64,000 bases of DNA from Enoplolaimus lenunculus (taxonomy: Eukaryota > Nematoda > Enoplea > Enoplida > Thoracostomopsidae), in NCBI GenBank assembly GCA_030248215.1, contig JASANG010001677.1, forward strand, positions 37,213-101,212, in the 5' to 3' direction. The first letter of the stretch is position 1; each line of letters begins with the position of its first letter. This document shows, one piece after another, positions 12,155 to 24,088 of this stretch. Under the pieces are notes generated by a model that saw only the letters and a list, made by a program, of their open reading frames with translations, did not search any database and was not told the origin of the DNA. Position numbers and translations under genes: made by a program.

Positions 12155-13194
12155 TGTCCACATGTAAAAAATTTGGCCCATGCTCATTATACAGGCCTGT
12201 TTACTATATACTTTGTCCGCGTGCAATCAATAGTCTGCATCCGGATCCGGCAGGAAATCGACCTCTCTGGCCGTGCTTGTTTAGGCTTAGTACGCCGTTC
12301 ACAATAATTTTGGTCAACAGTGCCAGAAAATTACTTACAGACCAGGGATATCACTGGATCATTTTAAAAGCGAGGTCGTGATAGCCCTGGTTTATAAAAG
12401 ATCGTGTGGAACTGTTGACTAAATTATTGTGAGCGGTGCATAGTTTAGCAGCGTTGCCACAATTTTTGAAGAAAAAAACTATAACAAATTGTTAATAAAC
12501 GCGTAAGTGGATTACTGTTAAAATTAGCAAATCCAACCGCATTTCAAGCACTTAATTTTATTTTGATTTACATCCGGTTCCGGTGTCTGTTTCCCTGATA
12601 TTCTGTGTTGGCAATTTTTTCAACATCCGGTTGCCCGTCCAAAACACTTGAATTTGTTCAAAAGAAACGAAAATATATCTTTTTTCGAATGTCTTATTAT
12701 TAAAAATTCATTTTACAAATATTTATTTTTGATGCAATGTAAACATATCAGTGGCATAAATACTTAAATTAACTGGTTTGGCTGTTGGCAAACGATCTAA
12801 ATCTTTATTCTTGAATTATTCCATAGAAATTTGTGATCTGATTTACCCGTATAAAGCTATGATTCTTAGGTTTAGGAGAAGTTATGGATAACAATGGCGT
12901 ACCGAATCCAGTCAGTGATTGGCCAGAAAAGTTAGCATCGTAAAGGACCCTAAATCAGCGAGGCCAACGTATCGATAATGGGCTTAATAGCAGTAAGCAT
13001 ATACCTAAACGTATTATCCTAAACAAAATATATTCGTCTAAAGCTTAAGTTTACTCTATTGCAATCCTGTGAAAAAACAATCTGCCCTGTTCAATAGGTA
13101 CAGCGGCCTTAACGGGCGATGTACGCTAATCATTAAAAATACATTACATAAAATGTTGCCTCAAAATTAGAATCCATTGGCCCGTTGTGATCCT
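12151..13194. other. Intergenic region between convergent QSOX and glycosyltransferase genes
   Basis: No gene seen. A short GC-richer stretch, 12240-12300, has no coding frame. A decayed TTAGGC-type element (GTAAGCATATACCTAAAC to GTTTACTCTATTGCAATCC) lies at about 12990-13075. This is the shared 3' flank of the two convergent genes. Confidence 0.6.
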
Positions 13195-16100
13195 TCAAGC
13201 GCCAGGACATCCTAAGCCTTTCGCTGTCATCAAAGTTTCAATTCCAAAAACGTTTCCTAAATAATGCGCGACGCCCAAAACTCTATCCTCCGGACTGGCA
13301 GTTACTTTGATGCATCGACACAGAGTTGATCTTTGAAGATGAACCAAACACAATGACTTATTTAAGTACGACCCTAACGCTGTTTGAGCTTTAAGCCAGG
13401 CTGGAAGCATCGCATTTTGCAATATTAACAATTCATTGTTCGGAACTCTTTGATAATTGTAAGCATTGCAATGCGGCGCGGCGCCGTTTGATCTTTTTAA
13501 CAACGTATTCTGGCCCTTTGATACCAATTGGCCCCAAGTCGTGGGTCCATCCATTGTTTTGAGCCTAAATTCACCTGTCGAATTTAATTTTGGCCATTTC
13601 CCGTTATCGAGTAATGATTTAATCGTTGGTACTAGCAAAAGTCCTAAGATTGAACTCCATTTTAGCGGATACCTGGAAGGCAGTTTGCTGGTATATTTTG
13701 CAGTTGGGTCCGGGTTAAATTTGGCAAATTTTTGATTCCATCGGCGGGACAGCGTTCGAATATGGCGGTGCCAGATTACGAATGCGGAACTGTTTGCTTT
13801 GACAGGACCTGAAATTTAAAGCTGACAATCCCAAAGGCGCATGTTTAAATAGAAGGGTTTTCCCTGACAAGAATTCTCTGGCTTAGCATTTGGAAGAGGG
13901 TTAGGCTTAGGCTTAGGGATACGCTTAGAAGGCAGGTATTTATAATTAACGTGAACCGCATTAGATTTACAGTAGAGTTGCGTGCGCATATCGTTTCGGA
14001 ATTGGCTAACGCTACTTTAAAGCCCAAATTAAACAGATTCCAAAGCGTAAGCCTATGCGTTGAAAATAGTGTATACCTAAGTAAACGCAAAAATGCTGTG
14101 TAAGATTTAAGCATATTCTTGTACAGTAACACCAAAAAACGGACGGGCCTAGAAGTACCTATAACATGGGTTCCGGAATTTATATTATGTTATACCAACG
14201 ACTATATTCATGTGTATAATTACGGCATTCATAAAAAAACCAGGCCAATGTAAAGAACATGGGCTGAACAGTATTATAAGCATATTCCTAAGCCTAAGCC
14301 TAAACCTAAGCGTAAACAATGAGCTTATTCCTAGGTCTAACCGTAAGAATGAGCATAATCGTAAGGCTAAACCTAAGGCAAAACCTAAGCCAAGCAAAAA
14401 ATCAGTCTAACGCTTACGGTTACTCTTTTCTAGTCCCACAGAAAAACTTTCCGCCCCTGATCTTTGCATGGGCCAAAAACCAAGTATCAAAACGAACCTA
14501 AAACCGCTAACGATATTGGAGATGATTCTGGCTTCCAGTCAATATTAAACATATCGTATCCGTGTCGTAAAACATCAAAGCGTGCAGCCACACTGTCCAG
14601 TACAATAGTGTCAGCGTCAATCCACATCCCACCATAGCGAAGTAGAAGGATCCCACGTATTAAATCTGCCCTGTGTGCTGGGATCAGTTTAGTGTAGAAT
14701 TTTGGCAAATATTCTGAAATTTATAAAATCAGTTTTATTCCGGACAAATGAAATATTCGTTTTTAAAGCAAATCCAAGGTCGAATAGAAAATACAGCAGA
14801 CTCGTAGCCAGCATAAACATGCAATGAGGCAGAGGCAAAATAGATGAGGCACATGGAATAAGATCAGGGCTTTAAAATTTGTACCAATGCCCTAACAGCC
14901 AGTGATTCTTACACTGGAAAAAAATGGTGAGTCAAATTGACTCTCTGAAATCGGCTTTACGGCACTACACAAACTGAGTCAAACTCGACTGCATCACAGT
15001 CAATCAAACGCGCGACTTACTCAGTTGAATTTTACTCAGGCGGAGTCAAATTTTGACTCAGTTTGTGTAGTCAGGAAAAGCCTATTTCGGAGAGATTCAA
15101 TTTGACTCACCATTTTTTGCAGTGTACCATTTTCCGGATGACAGTATGTATGTCACATTCTGTGGCAGTGTATCAAACGGTTTTATTCTGTTTATCACAA
15201 TCTTATCCCCGCATCCGGTGGCGGCGAAACCAGGGGGAGATGTAATAATGTAACCTCTCACCGACCCAGAATTGCTTCACAATGCAACTAGTCGATTCAA
15301 AGCTCACAAGACGTCTGCTGGCCAAAAAAGAACCATTAAAATATCAAAAAATTTATACTAAAAACGCACTTTTCGGAACACAAAAAGCCTACTCGACCCC
15401 AGGTTAAATGCCAGATCCGCGACTGCTCACATCAAATAAATCCGAAAACCAAAAAAAATTGCTATAAGACATGACATTCGGGATTAAGAAGATTGCCAAA
15501 TCTGTACCCCGGAAATTTTCCATTTTACACGAGACGGCCTTCCAAGCTGTCTCACAAATTGCAAATCTGTCACTGGTTTGACCTTGTAAATTTTTTGCTG
15601 CAAATTGATCGTCTACAAGAATGACAGCATACGCAAACGTAGAATTCGCACGTTTGTAAACACTGTAGCATTGAAGGCCGTATATATTCAGCTTGATGTA
15701 AGCCGGCATTTCAGTGACGTCCCAATACGTCCATACGATTGGTTGATTGTCAACTGTGTAAAGTTTGTATTCTGGATGATAGGTTAAGTCTGTACGGATC
15801 CACGAACCGTTTGGTGTTTCGACATCAATAAACAATGCTTTAACTTTGCCTTAAACGACAACAGTGCCATATGAAACAAGCCTGTGTGTCTACTAAGTTT
15901 ATAGCCTAAACTCATGGCTAAACCTAAAGTGAAGCCTAAACAAAAGCCAAGACCTAAGCCTAAACTTCGCAGCAGGCTGAGTCTATCATGGTCTATATCT
16001 CATAGTTGGCAATACTCTAAACATGTACTTTGTAAAAACACTCTACTTAAAATACTTTAGTTATATTTTAGTTACATTTTACTAACTATTTTAAGTATAA

Positions 16101-17259
16101 TGTGTACCAAATATTGAGTAAATTTTTGCTTAAATAATGTAAATTAGTAATACTACTGCTGTCATTTTCCGATTAATCAAGTAAATGTACCTAAAGCTAA
16201 AAATTTTGTGTTTGTTTAAAATTAAGTAAAACTTTGCCAACCACCATAGTATGTAAAACCGGCACTTAATTCGGCAACAGTTTTACTTAATTTTAAGTAT
16301 ATTTTTTGTCAGCATTACATCCATTAACACAATCCGCTGTGTATCATGCAGGACATAAATCGACAAAAGACGTGAGAGTCCAGCGAGATTGAGCGTCAAA
16401 CTCTTATAGTCGAGCGATTACGGTAAACGCTTGCCTTTTGAGGATGCATTATTAAAATGCTGGAATAGAAAATATTCATGCGAGAAATGGTAAAACAGTT
16501 GTTTTCATCCTAAATTCGACAAGGACCGACTCAGAGAGAGTGAAGGATACGATTTCGACGACTCTGATTGGCAGATAAACGTAAAGCTAAACTTACTTCG
16601 CTGGGCGGTATAATTTCTTGCGTTTCCAGTGTCAACTATTGTGACTTCGTAGTTTAGACTAGAATTGATATATAAAAGCGAAATCATGATATGGTGCAGG
16701 CATATCTCAGGGACACAATTGAATTTTAACACTGGTAAAACGCCAAATCATTACATAAGAATAATAAACAAATGAACAGATTATAAATAACTCTTAAACG
16801 TTCTATTGTTAAAGCCCTATTCACACGTGTAAGTTTTTGCTACGAGAACTGGCAGCTACGACTTCCACTTGCAAGTTTTGTCCGAAATCCCGTTTGAAAA
16901 CTTCCGTCTCCAAATTATGGACATAAAAATCATAGTTAGGAATTTATTCCACATGTGTGAATAACCATGCAATTTCACTGAATTTATTGCAGCCGCTTTC
17001 TCATTGGCTGATGAAAAATGCAACTTCTGGGTGCAATTTGCAGCTGCAAGTTCTCGCAGCAAAAACTTGCTCGTGTGAATATGCTATAAATTGTTTTAAA
17101 AATTAAAATATTATTGAGCTGCTGAAAACTTATCAACTGAGAGACGAGTTTAGCAAATTTTTAACCGACTTACATTTTTGTCCAACGAAGGATTAAAACA
17201 GCAAACAACGCTGCAAAAACAATAATTAAACGCCGTTTAAACGAGCAAAAAGGCCGCAT
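13195..17259 (-). CDS. Type II membrane DXD glycosyltransferase (capsular-polysaccharide-synthesis / Gly_transf_sug type), complete
   Basis: Predicted exons on the minus strand: 17259-17174, 16658-16597, 15837-15583 (start could be 15843), 14713-14498, 13808-13195. All are GT-AG and every phase agrees, giving 410 residues. Residues 1-29 form a signal anchor (MRPFCSFKRR, then a hydrophobic run IIVFAALFAVLIL), typical of Golgi type II enzymes. PIVWTYWD at 82-89 and ILVDDQ form the N-terminal nucleotide-binding strand pattern. YTKLIPAHRADLIRG, then YGGMWIDAD with the DXD at 167-169, is the metal/nucleotide-sugar site. The C-terminal exon (from ~207) has WHRHIRTLSRRW and W/P-rich blocks. Family members transfer sugars from nucleotide donors; the substrate here is unknown. 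The two weakest donors are 15582 (GTCAAA) and 14497 (GTTCGT). They were chosen because phase and family alignment need them. GT32 is a near alternative. Confidence 0.82.
14243..14474. mobile_element. MITE family D, intron copy in the glycosyltransferase gene
   Basis: A clear copy. Left end GGCCAATGTAAAGAACATGG, right end CCCTGATCTTTGCATGGGCC (27-base inverted ends in the family consensus). Between them are CCTAAG units and TAGTCCCACAGAAAAAC. It lies in the last intron of the DXD glycosyltransferase, only ~25 bases from the 14498 exon border. Confidence 0.8.
14910..15126. mobile_element. MITE family A, copy 4
   Basis: TACACTGGAAAAAAATGGTG to CACCATTTTTTGCAGTGTA, with the GAGTCAAA palindromic core. 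It sits in the third intron of the minus-strand glycosyltransferase gene. Confidence 0.8.
16365..16500 (+). repeat. Degenerate tRNA-derived SINE
   Basis: The same order of blocks as the better copy at 25352: GACGTGAGAGTCC, GAGCGTCAAACTC, a decayed tRNA-like body, then the tail AAAATATTCATGCGAGAAA. The A and B boxes are degraded here. It lies in an intron of the minus-strand glycosyltransferase. Confidence 0.55.
16811..17089. mobile_element. MITE family F (TTGCAGCTGCAA), copy 1
   Basis: Ends CCCTATTCACACGTGTAAG and the inverse CTTGCTCGTGTGAATATGCT. Both arms contain TTTTTGCTACGAGAAC/GTTCTCGCAGCAAAAA and GCAGCTGCAAG palindromes. Further copies at 20428-20708, 21530-23232 (ends only) and 42520-42700. 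It lies in the first intron of the DXD glycosyltransferase. Confidence 0.8.
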
Positions 17260-19524
17260 AAGTTCAGATTATCACTTTATTAATAAAACGAACGGTCTCG
17301 TGTTATGCATCGTTCACTTTATCTTGTGCCCGCCATGTGGAACTTTGAAACCGTCATTGTTTAAACAAATTAATATATTACAGTATAACAATTCGGGGTT
17401 GCAAATTTTGCAAGCACTTTGATTCGTCTATTAAACTGGTTCCATCTCCCATTGCTACACTTTTAAAATTGCTAGCAGTAATTTGCAATCCTAATTCCCA
17501 GTTCAACTTCCATACACCTACGAGTTGTAAAATGTTTCAATTTACCACTTGACACGTTTTTATATTGTCAATTTTTATCTACAACCGTTTAGCTAAACCA
17601 TCGTGTGAAAAAGACATTTGTAATTTCCACAAGGCGAACACAAAATAAAATGGACGACACATCATGAAACTATCCAATCAGAAATAGGGAGACTGGAGGA
17701 CTTAGACAGTCTCAAATTAGACTAAGGCTTCGGCTCAGTATTAGGACCTTTTTTGCTAATTTGAGACCAATAACCAAAAATTTAATAGTTTGTTTCGCAT
17801 ATCTGTAACAATTAAAGCTGAAACGTCCGCCATACGTAATTTGGCCATTGAACTGGCTAACGTTTTGCGTTATGTGATGACCGTAAATACAAACAGTTGT
17901 GTGCAAATGATTGCTGATTTTCAAACGCTTACAAATGGCCAAAATAAAGCAGTTAAAACAATAACACAGTAATCACACCTCAGCTACAACATTAAGCTTT
18001 GCTTACGGTTTAGTCATGCATAGAAATATAAATATATACTTTAACCATGTTAGAATTTTTGGTCTCAAGTCAACTTACCAGTCACTTTTTTCTAGATTTA
18101 CCTGCCATCTGGTAGCAGTTTATAACTTTGCTTAATTTACATTTTAGACAGATTATTCGTGATTTTAAATGCTGAAATGTTTGTTCTCACCATGCAACGA
18201 CTTCAACTCAAATTTTCATTTGGGCCAAGCTGGAATGTTGTAGCTCACGGTTAGGCTTAGGTTTAGGTTTTATTATGGTACGGTAGTATTGGCTGTCCAA
18301 ATAAGCTAAGAAAGCTCATGAGCCTAACAGGCAGCGGTCTTAAAAATTCGGGCTAATGTTAAGAACAGGGGCGAAACAGTATTAAAAGCATATTCCTAAG
18401 CTTAAGCCTCAGCCTAAGCCTAAGCCTAAACCTAAACCTAAGCCTAAGCCTAAGTCAAAGACAAAGCGCAAGAAAGCATATTTTTAATCGTAAGCCTAAG
18501 CGTAAGATTGCGCATATTCCAAAGCCTAAGCCTAAGCCAAAGTGTAAGAATGAGCATATTCATAAACAATGACCATATTCCTAAGCCTAAGCCTAAGCCT
18601 AAGCCTAAGCCTAAGCCTAAGCCTAAGCCTAAGCCTAAGCCTAAACCTAAACCTAAACCTAAGCCTAAGCCTAAGCCTAAGTCAAAGACAAAGCGCAAGA
18701 AAGCATATTTTTAATCGTAAGCCTAAGCGTAAGATAGCGCATATTACTAAGCCTAAGCCTAACCTAACCCAAAGTGTAAGAATGAGTATATTCATAAATA
18801 CGAACCATATTCCTAAGCTTAAGCCTAAGCCTAAGCCACCTAAGCCAAAGCCTAAGCCTTAGCGACAAAACTGTCTAAAGCTTAAGCATACTCTATAGGA
18901 ATCCCACAGAAAAACGTTGAAATTTGTTGTTTTTGCTTTATAGTTAGTTTTGGTTAGCGCTTAAACTTAAATTCAGATAAGACTGCTCTCTAAAGACTTA
19001 AATTTAAACTATGGTTTAATTCAAATTGAATAGTTCAAGTTAAACTTAAGCGGCTGGACGGACTAACAAACCTTAAAACGTAAAGTTCACTTAGACTAAC
19101 TTTTACTTTGATGTTTAACACGAGTATAAGCTAAAGTTATTTTAGCTTAGGTAACAAATGCAGCCTTGAAATTAAGTGTATCTAAGAATTCATTAAGTTT
19201 AACTTAAGCTAAAAATAGGTAGGATTTTTCATGAGTTTAAGCATAAATCTCTATATATCTGTTAATTTTAGTTCATCTAGAAAGTGAGTTTAATGTTGCT
19301 GGATTAGCTTAAGCGTGAATTAAATTAATTTAAAGGTTTTAGAGAATGCTGAACTTTTCAGGGTTTGAGTTTTAAGTTGAAATCGCCTGTCAATTCGCAA
19401 AAAATTTGTTTTCAAAACGCCGTCTGAAACGTGAAAAACGTTTAAAATAGCGTTTTATTTTTGAAATGATTTCTAAGAATTACAATTCAAATTAATATTT
19501 AAATTTAACTTTATTTTACCAAAG
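17260..19524. other. Region between divergent glycosyltransferase genes
   Basis: No convincing exon seen, although the missing 5' exon(s) of the family-31 gene (signal anchor) should be here or inside the neighbouring gene. It holds a large TTAGGC-bearing element (18350-18917) and otherwise unique AT-rich DNA. ORFs at 17712-17972 show no domain or splice support. Confidence 0.5.
18350..18917. mobile_element. MITE family D expanded by long TTAGGC arrays and an internal duplication
   Basis: Left end GGGCTAATGTTAAGAACAGG, right segment GTCTAAAGCTTAAGCATACTC then AATCCCACAGAAAAACG. CCTAAG units run at 18397-18455 and 18578-18685. A segment of about 140 bases (AGTCAAAGACAAAGCGCAAG to GTAAGAATGAG) occurs twice, at 18452 and 18682, so the array block was tandemly duplicated. 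KP- and LS-repeat ORFs here are products of the hexamer. Confidence 0.8.
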
Positions 19525-21444
19525 ACAACTCCACCAGCTCTTATGACCATTCTCCCCTCTGCCGGTCAAGACATTCTAACGCCTTACCCCTTCGAAAACA
19601 TTATCAGTCCAAACGTATCACATTGTACCACATCATGGCCCGGCATTCAAGTCTTGGTATTTGTTCATTCTGCCCCTGAAAACCTCGCTCAGCGGATGTG
19701 TATCCGCCGGACATGGGGCAACTCTGTACGGAACCGGATGTTACTGAATTATCAAGTATTGTTTGTGTTCGGGGCTGGCTTGACAGCAAGTGATGAAAAG
19801 AAAATGACTGTTGAAGCTGACAGATTTAACGATGTTATACAGGTGAGCAGTGACGAACCACGAAACTTGGGTTGGAAGATCCGCATCCTGCCAGATTCGT
19901 GCCTTGAGTTATCGATTAAAATCAAACTTTAATCCCTTTAACAGTGACGGATCTAAATTTTTCATCGGATATATGAGCTTGCACGCGGTCTACTATTTGA
20001 CCCGCATATATCTTCTGTATTTCTTGCCGGCTGCGTACCTGTGTCAGGCCAATTTGTTTGCAACGTCAAGTGCGACTTGAAAAAATATCGATCCCAAAGC
20101 GAACAGAAAACTTGACACTAAATATTGTTTTTAACTCAAGTACAGGACTTCAGTTTGGAGTCACTGTAGGCGTTATCTTGTATACAGGATATTTCTTGGT
20201 ACAACGAGTTAAATTAAAGCAATCGAATGCTCTCGACCAGGATTTAGGCTGAATTTTGAACAATTGAGCACAGTCTGAGCCTAAGCCTAAGCCTGGTAGA
20301 AAAATGTACCAGCACATGCGTACCGGCACCCATAGATATTTGTGCAAATGTCCAAGATTTGCTAACAGAACATAAGACGATGGAACAGCAGTATAAGCGT
20401 ATTTCTAAGCCTAAGCCTAAGCCTAAGCGTAAAGCCCCATTCACGCGTGCAAGTTTTTGCTGCGAGAACTTGCAGGTGCGAATTGCACTCAGAACTTGCA
20501 TTTTTTCATCAGCCAATGAGAAAGCGGCTGCAATAAATTCAGTGACCTTGCATGGTTATTCACACTTGTGAACTAAATTCCTAGGGATTTTTTAATGAAT
20601 TATTTGCAGCTGCAAGTTTTTCGAACAGGATTTTGGACAAAACTTGCAAGTGCAAGTTGCAGCTGCAAGCTCTCGCACCAAAAACTTGCACGTGTGTATA
20701 GGGCATAAGGATACGCCTATTCCTTTGTCTAAAGCCTAAGCCTAAAAATGTTAGTCCAAACCTTAACCAGACTCTATTACAGCCCCGCCGGAAAACGATC
20801 CGGCCGGTTCTATACATGAGCCAAACCATCATACGCGAAAATTTGTAGCTGATTATTTTATTGCACTTCAGGCAAATTTTGTGGACCACTACCGAAACCT
20901 CACATACAAAGCGTTGACGTGGCTAAAATGGGCAACAGACCGTTGTAATGATTCCGTGCCTTTAATAATAAAAACAGACGATGATATATTTGTAAATTTA
21001 CCAGCTTACGCGAATTATCTACTCAGTCTCATTCAAAATCAACAAAAGCTCCAATCACAAACGTTATTCTGTTTGGTTTACAATCGCAGTGACGTCATCC
21101 GTACGCCAATATCAAAATGGTACGTTAGCTACCAAGAATTCGCGGACACAGCTTACAGTCGCCATTGTCCTGGCTTAGTCTACGCGTTAGCGGGTGGAAC
21201 TTGGCGAAATTTATTCAGTACAGCAATTCGAACACAATTTTTCTGGGTTGACGATGTTTTTATTACTGGATTGGTGGCGAATCAAATGAAAAATTTAACT
21301 GTTTACGATACTGGACATGTGTATGAAATGCGTAGGAGTCGGTATATGGAAGGGTTACTGGAAGGCCGATCAATGATTGTACCGGAACCACGAACCATTA
21401 CGAGGTACACAATGTGGCGGCTTGTTCAAATGCAAATGCACTAA
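19525..21444 (+). CDS. Family 31 beta-1,3-galactosyl/N-acetylglucosaminyltransferase, 3' two exons
   Basis: Golgi enzymes of this family add Gal or GlcNAc in beta-1,3 linkage to glycoprotein or glycolipid chains. Exons: about 19525-19842 (ATG at 19543 is in frame; acceptor at 19524 or 19537) and 20872-21444, joined in phase 0 across GTGAGC...TTCAG. Exon 1 has the family start VFVHSAP..., then RMCIRRTWG. Exon 2 has VDHYRNLTYKALTWLKW, the catalytic metal site KTDDDIFVN, and WVDDVFITG, the (E/D)DV..G motif. From the ATG there are 290 residues. The normal length is about 310-400 with an N-terminal signal anchor, so one or more 5' exons are missing from the model. B3GALT and B3GNT types cannot be separated here. 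The intron carries a family F MITE and TTAGGC words. Confidence 0.88.
20428..20708. mobile_element. MITE family F, copy 2 (intron of family-31 gene)
   Basis: CCCCATTCACGCGTGCAAG to CTTGCACGTGTGTATAGGGC, with TTTTTGCTGCGAGAACTTGC inverted at the right end. It closely matches 16811-17089. It is followed at 20712-20824 by a TTAGGC-type fragment ending CTATACATGAGCC. Confidence 0.8.
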
Positions 21445-24088
21445 ACTCAAAACGCAGTGGTCTGCTCTCGGTCCATGTGCCCATATTACTTTTAGGGTCG
21501 TTTCGGTTTCTGGTGGTTTAGGCATAAACCCTATTTACACGTGCAAGTTTTGCAGCAAAAACTTGCACGTGCAATTTGCACGTGCAACTTTGGTCACAAA
21601 ACCGATTTGAAGTTCTTGCAGCTGCAAATTATTCATTAGCATTCATGTGATGAAATTTATATCGCACGTGTGAACGTCGTCGCAAATCGCTCGAATTTCT
21701 TACACTTGCATTTTCATTGGTCAATCAGAAGACATGTTGCTGAGCGCATTTTGAATTAATTCAAATATCTAACTTTTTTGATATTTCGCAGCCGACAGCG
21801 AAAGTAATGGGACTAGTTTTCAATTTTTAAACATTTAATAAAGATTGCGTCGCGATGAAAACTTTTTCAAGTCAAGAAATTTCGAGTATAATCTTCTTTG
21901 CGCATGAATGTTTCTTACAACTGAAACTTGCAGCTGCAAGTTTTTTAAAAAATTCATTCGAAGAACTTGCAGCTGCAAGTTATTCATGATTAATATATGC
22001 GAAGAATTAATTCGTAGGTATGAATAATCCTGCAAGTCGAATTCATTTATCATTCATTCGCTAAACTGATAGATTATAGGTTATGTTAGATATTTATTGC
22101 AGTGGCCTGCAAATTATTCACATAAATTCATGTCAAGATTCAGAATGAAAGTTATGATGCTTGACAAATACTTGTGTAACGTTGCCGTTTCGGGTGCGAT
22201 ATTTGTGAATGTTGCCACAACATTTTATAAATGTGGACGACGCATTATTTTATACTGTTGTACAAATAATTTAGCAGATTTCTGAATGCAATTGGGTTAA
22301 AACCTGCAAGTGTTTTTAAAGGAACGGGCTGAAAGTTTATTAAACGTAATTTTGTAAGCAATCAAAAGTGATCAGTCTTTTATTTTCAGGGCGTGACTTG
22401 AGTTTCAGCAACACCAAACCGTGATATGCCGTGCCAACTGACTAAAAATAGACTGTCCAGCCAAATTAATAGCAGGTCGCGAAATAAATGCCACTTTCCG
22501 ATAATAATAACAATAGATTGCTTTGTAAACTGCACTCCAGTAAAATAATAATAACCATTCGCCAGCTAAATTTTCTCCAAAAATATAATCATTCGCCAAG
22601 CAAATTGCAGTCCAAAAAAAATCGATAAAAAAATTTCCAATTTGTGTGGTGCTCGGTATGAATCAATTTTGCATCATCGGAAAAGTCTGCAAGATTAACC
22701 AATTCAGCCAGTGAAACAAGCATAATAGTTTGCAAAATAGATTCCAGCAAAATATGAGCAATTGCTCAGAAACAATTATTTCGAGCCATTATAAAACTTG
22801 CAATTGAAATTCCTGAATAAGCAAAAATGCTAATTGTTTTAGAAACAAAACGAAATTGGAATGTTACGTTAACCATTCAGAACCGTAATTTCAATAAACT
22901 GCCATAAAGGAATCAATTTTGAAAACACGAAACGGAACCAATCGATATCGATGATATACATAAATTAATCAATAACTGGAATGTGAATTATTTTAAAAAT
23001 GGAAAGCAATGCAGGACATAGAGTCATAAAACACATCTGTGACATAACCGTCCGTTATGTAACGCATCGCCCCCGCGCGCGCAACAAAACTTAGTGCTTC
23101 GAATTGTAATTGCCGTTGGAAACAGATTAGAATATGACTTAGTGTAGCAGTTTCTGCCACACTTGCAGGTGCAAGTATTTCGTGCAAGTTGCAGCTGCAA
23201 GTTCTCGCCAGAAAAACTTGCACGGGTGAATACGGCTTTACATTCTAGAAACATTTTTTGTTTAGGCTTAGGCTTAGGCTTAGGAACACAGTTTTGCAAC
23301 GCTTAGGCTTAGGCTTAGACGCTTTAAGCGTTGGTTTTGTGTTCTGTATATAACGTATTCAAAATTTCGTTTCAAGATACCATATTCGGACTGGTTTACT
23401 TTGAGGGGCGAACTATTTTCTCGCTGGACTTTGACAGAGTAAGCTTTGGACTATTTTTCGCAAGCTTAGGCAAACGTTTAGGCTTTGGCTTTACGCTAAG
23501 ACATAGGCGTAGACTTAGAAATATGCTTATACTACGATCTTAAAATATTAACATTGACTGTTTGTTATATACGTAGACTGTGAAGTATGACAAGAGATGA
23601 TAATTTTTAATAATCAAACAACCGTTTCATGACTGCCAAATTTTGTTGTTAAATTAAAACCAGGAGTGCATGAAACTCTTTAACAAAAATGTGAAACTCT
23701 GCGGATCACGCATGGTACAAAATTTACTACCGGAGTTGCATTTTTGGCCGACCCCCCTTGGTTAGACCGTGAAAGGGCTCTGTGTTACATGCAATAACCG
23801 TAAAATGAACTATAAATGCGAATCACTTTTTGGTGCCGGATACCATGAGTGTCATGGGTCGCAAAGGTTGTAATTCCCTCTAATATAAGGGGGTCGGCCA
23901 AAAATGCAACGCGTGCCGGGTACATTCTTTCCTTCGCAAAATGTACCCAGTCGCATACTCTTGTTGAAGTATGCATCATCCACTCTTGATTTAGCTAACG
24001 AACACTGCTTCAACCGGCTGTACCGGCTTGCTTTTACTACGGCCGACTGCTTGTCGGTGCAACTTTTAATGATTGACCAAATAAGCCT
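21445..24088. other. Intergenic repeat cluster
   Basis: Family F arms (GTGCAAGTTTTTGC/GCAGCTGCAA) occur at 21530-21615, 21900-22000 and 23155-23232. The outermost pair could bound one ~1.7-kb element. TTAGGC words lie at 23265-23320 and 23465-23530, then a family H element at 23695-23960. The AT-rich stretch 22080-22980 shows no exon. Confidence 0.5.
23695..23960. mobile_element. MITE family H, copy 1
   Basis: Inverted arms: GCATTTTTGGCCGACCCCCC at about 23738-23757 and GGGGGTCGGCCAAAAATGC at 23889-23907. Outer ends read GTACAAAATTTACTACCGG and GTACATTCTTTCC. Related, larger structures lie at 27012-27597 and about 33990-34110. Confidence 0.7.

Noticed and set aside
11882-12226. Small ORFs on both strands at the QSOX 3' end
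   Set aside because: Out-of-frame shadows of the last QSOX exon.
16597-16732. Longer version of glycosyltransferase exon 2 starting at 16732
   Set aside because: It would need one leftover base, but exon 1 leaves two. The internal acceptor at 16659-16660 fits phase and has a better pyrimidine tract.
18397-18685. Chromosome end or true telomere
   Set aside because: The TTAGGC arrays are internal, bounded by family D termini and followed by ordinary gene DNA.
18450-18862. ORFs with KPKPKP or LGLGLG/LSLSLS repeats
   Set aside because: Produced by the CCTAAG/TTAGGC hexamer array. The same artefact explains ORFs near 14185, 20244, 33391 and 62151.
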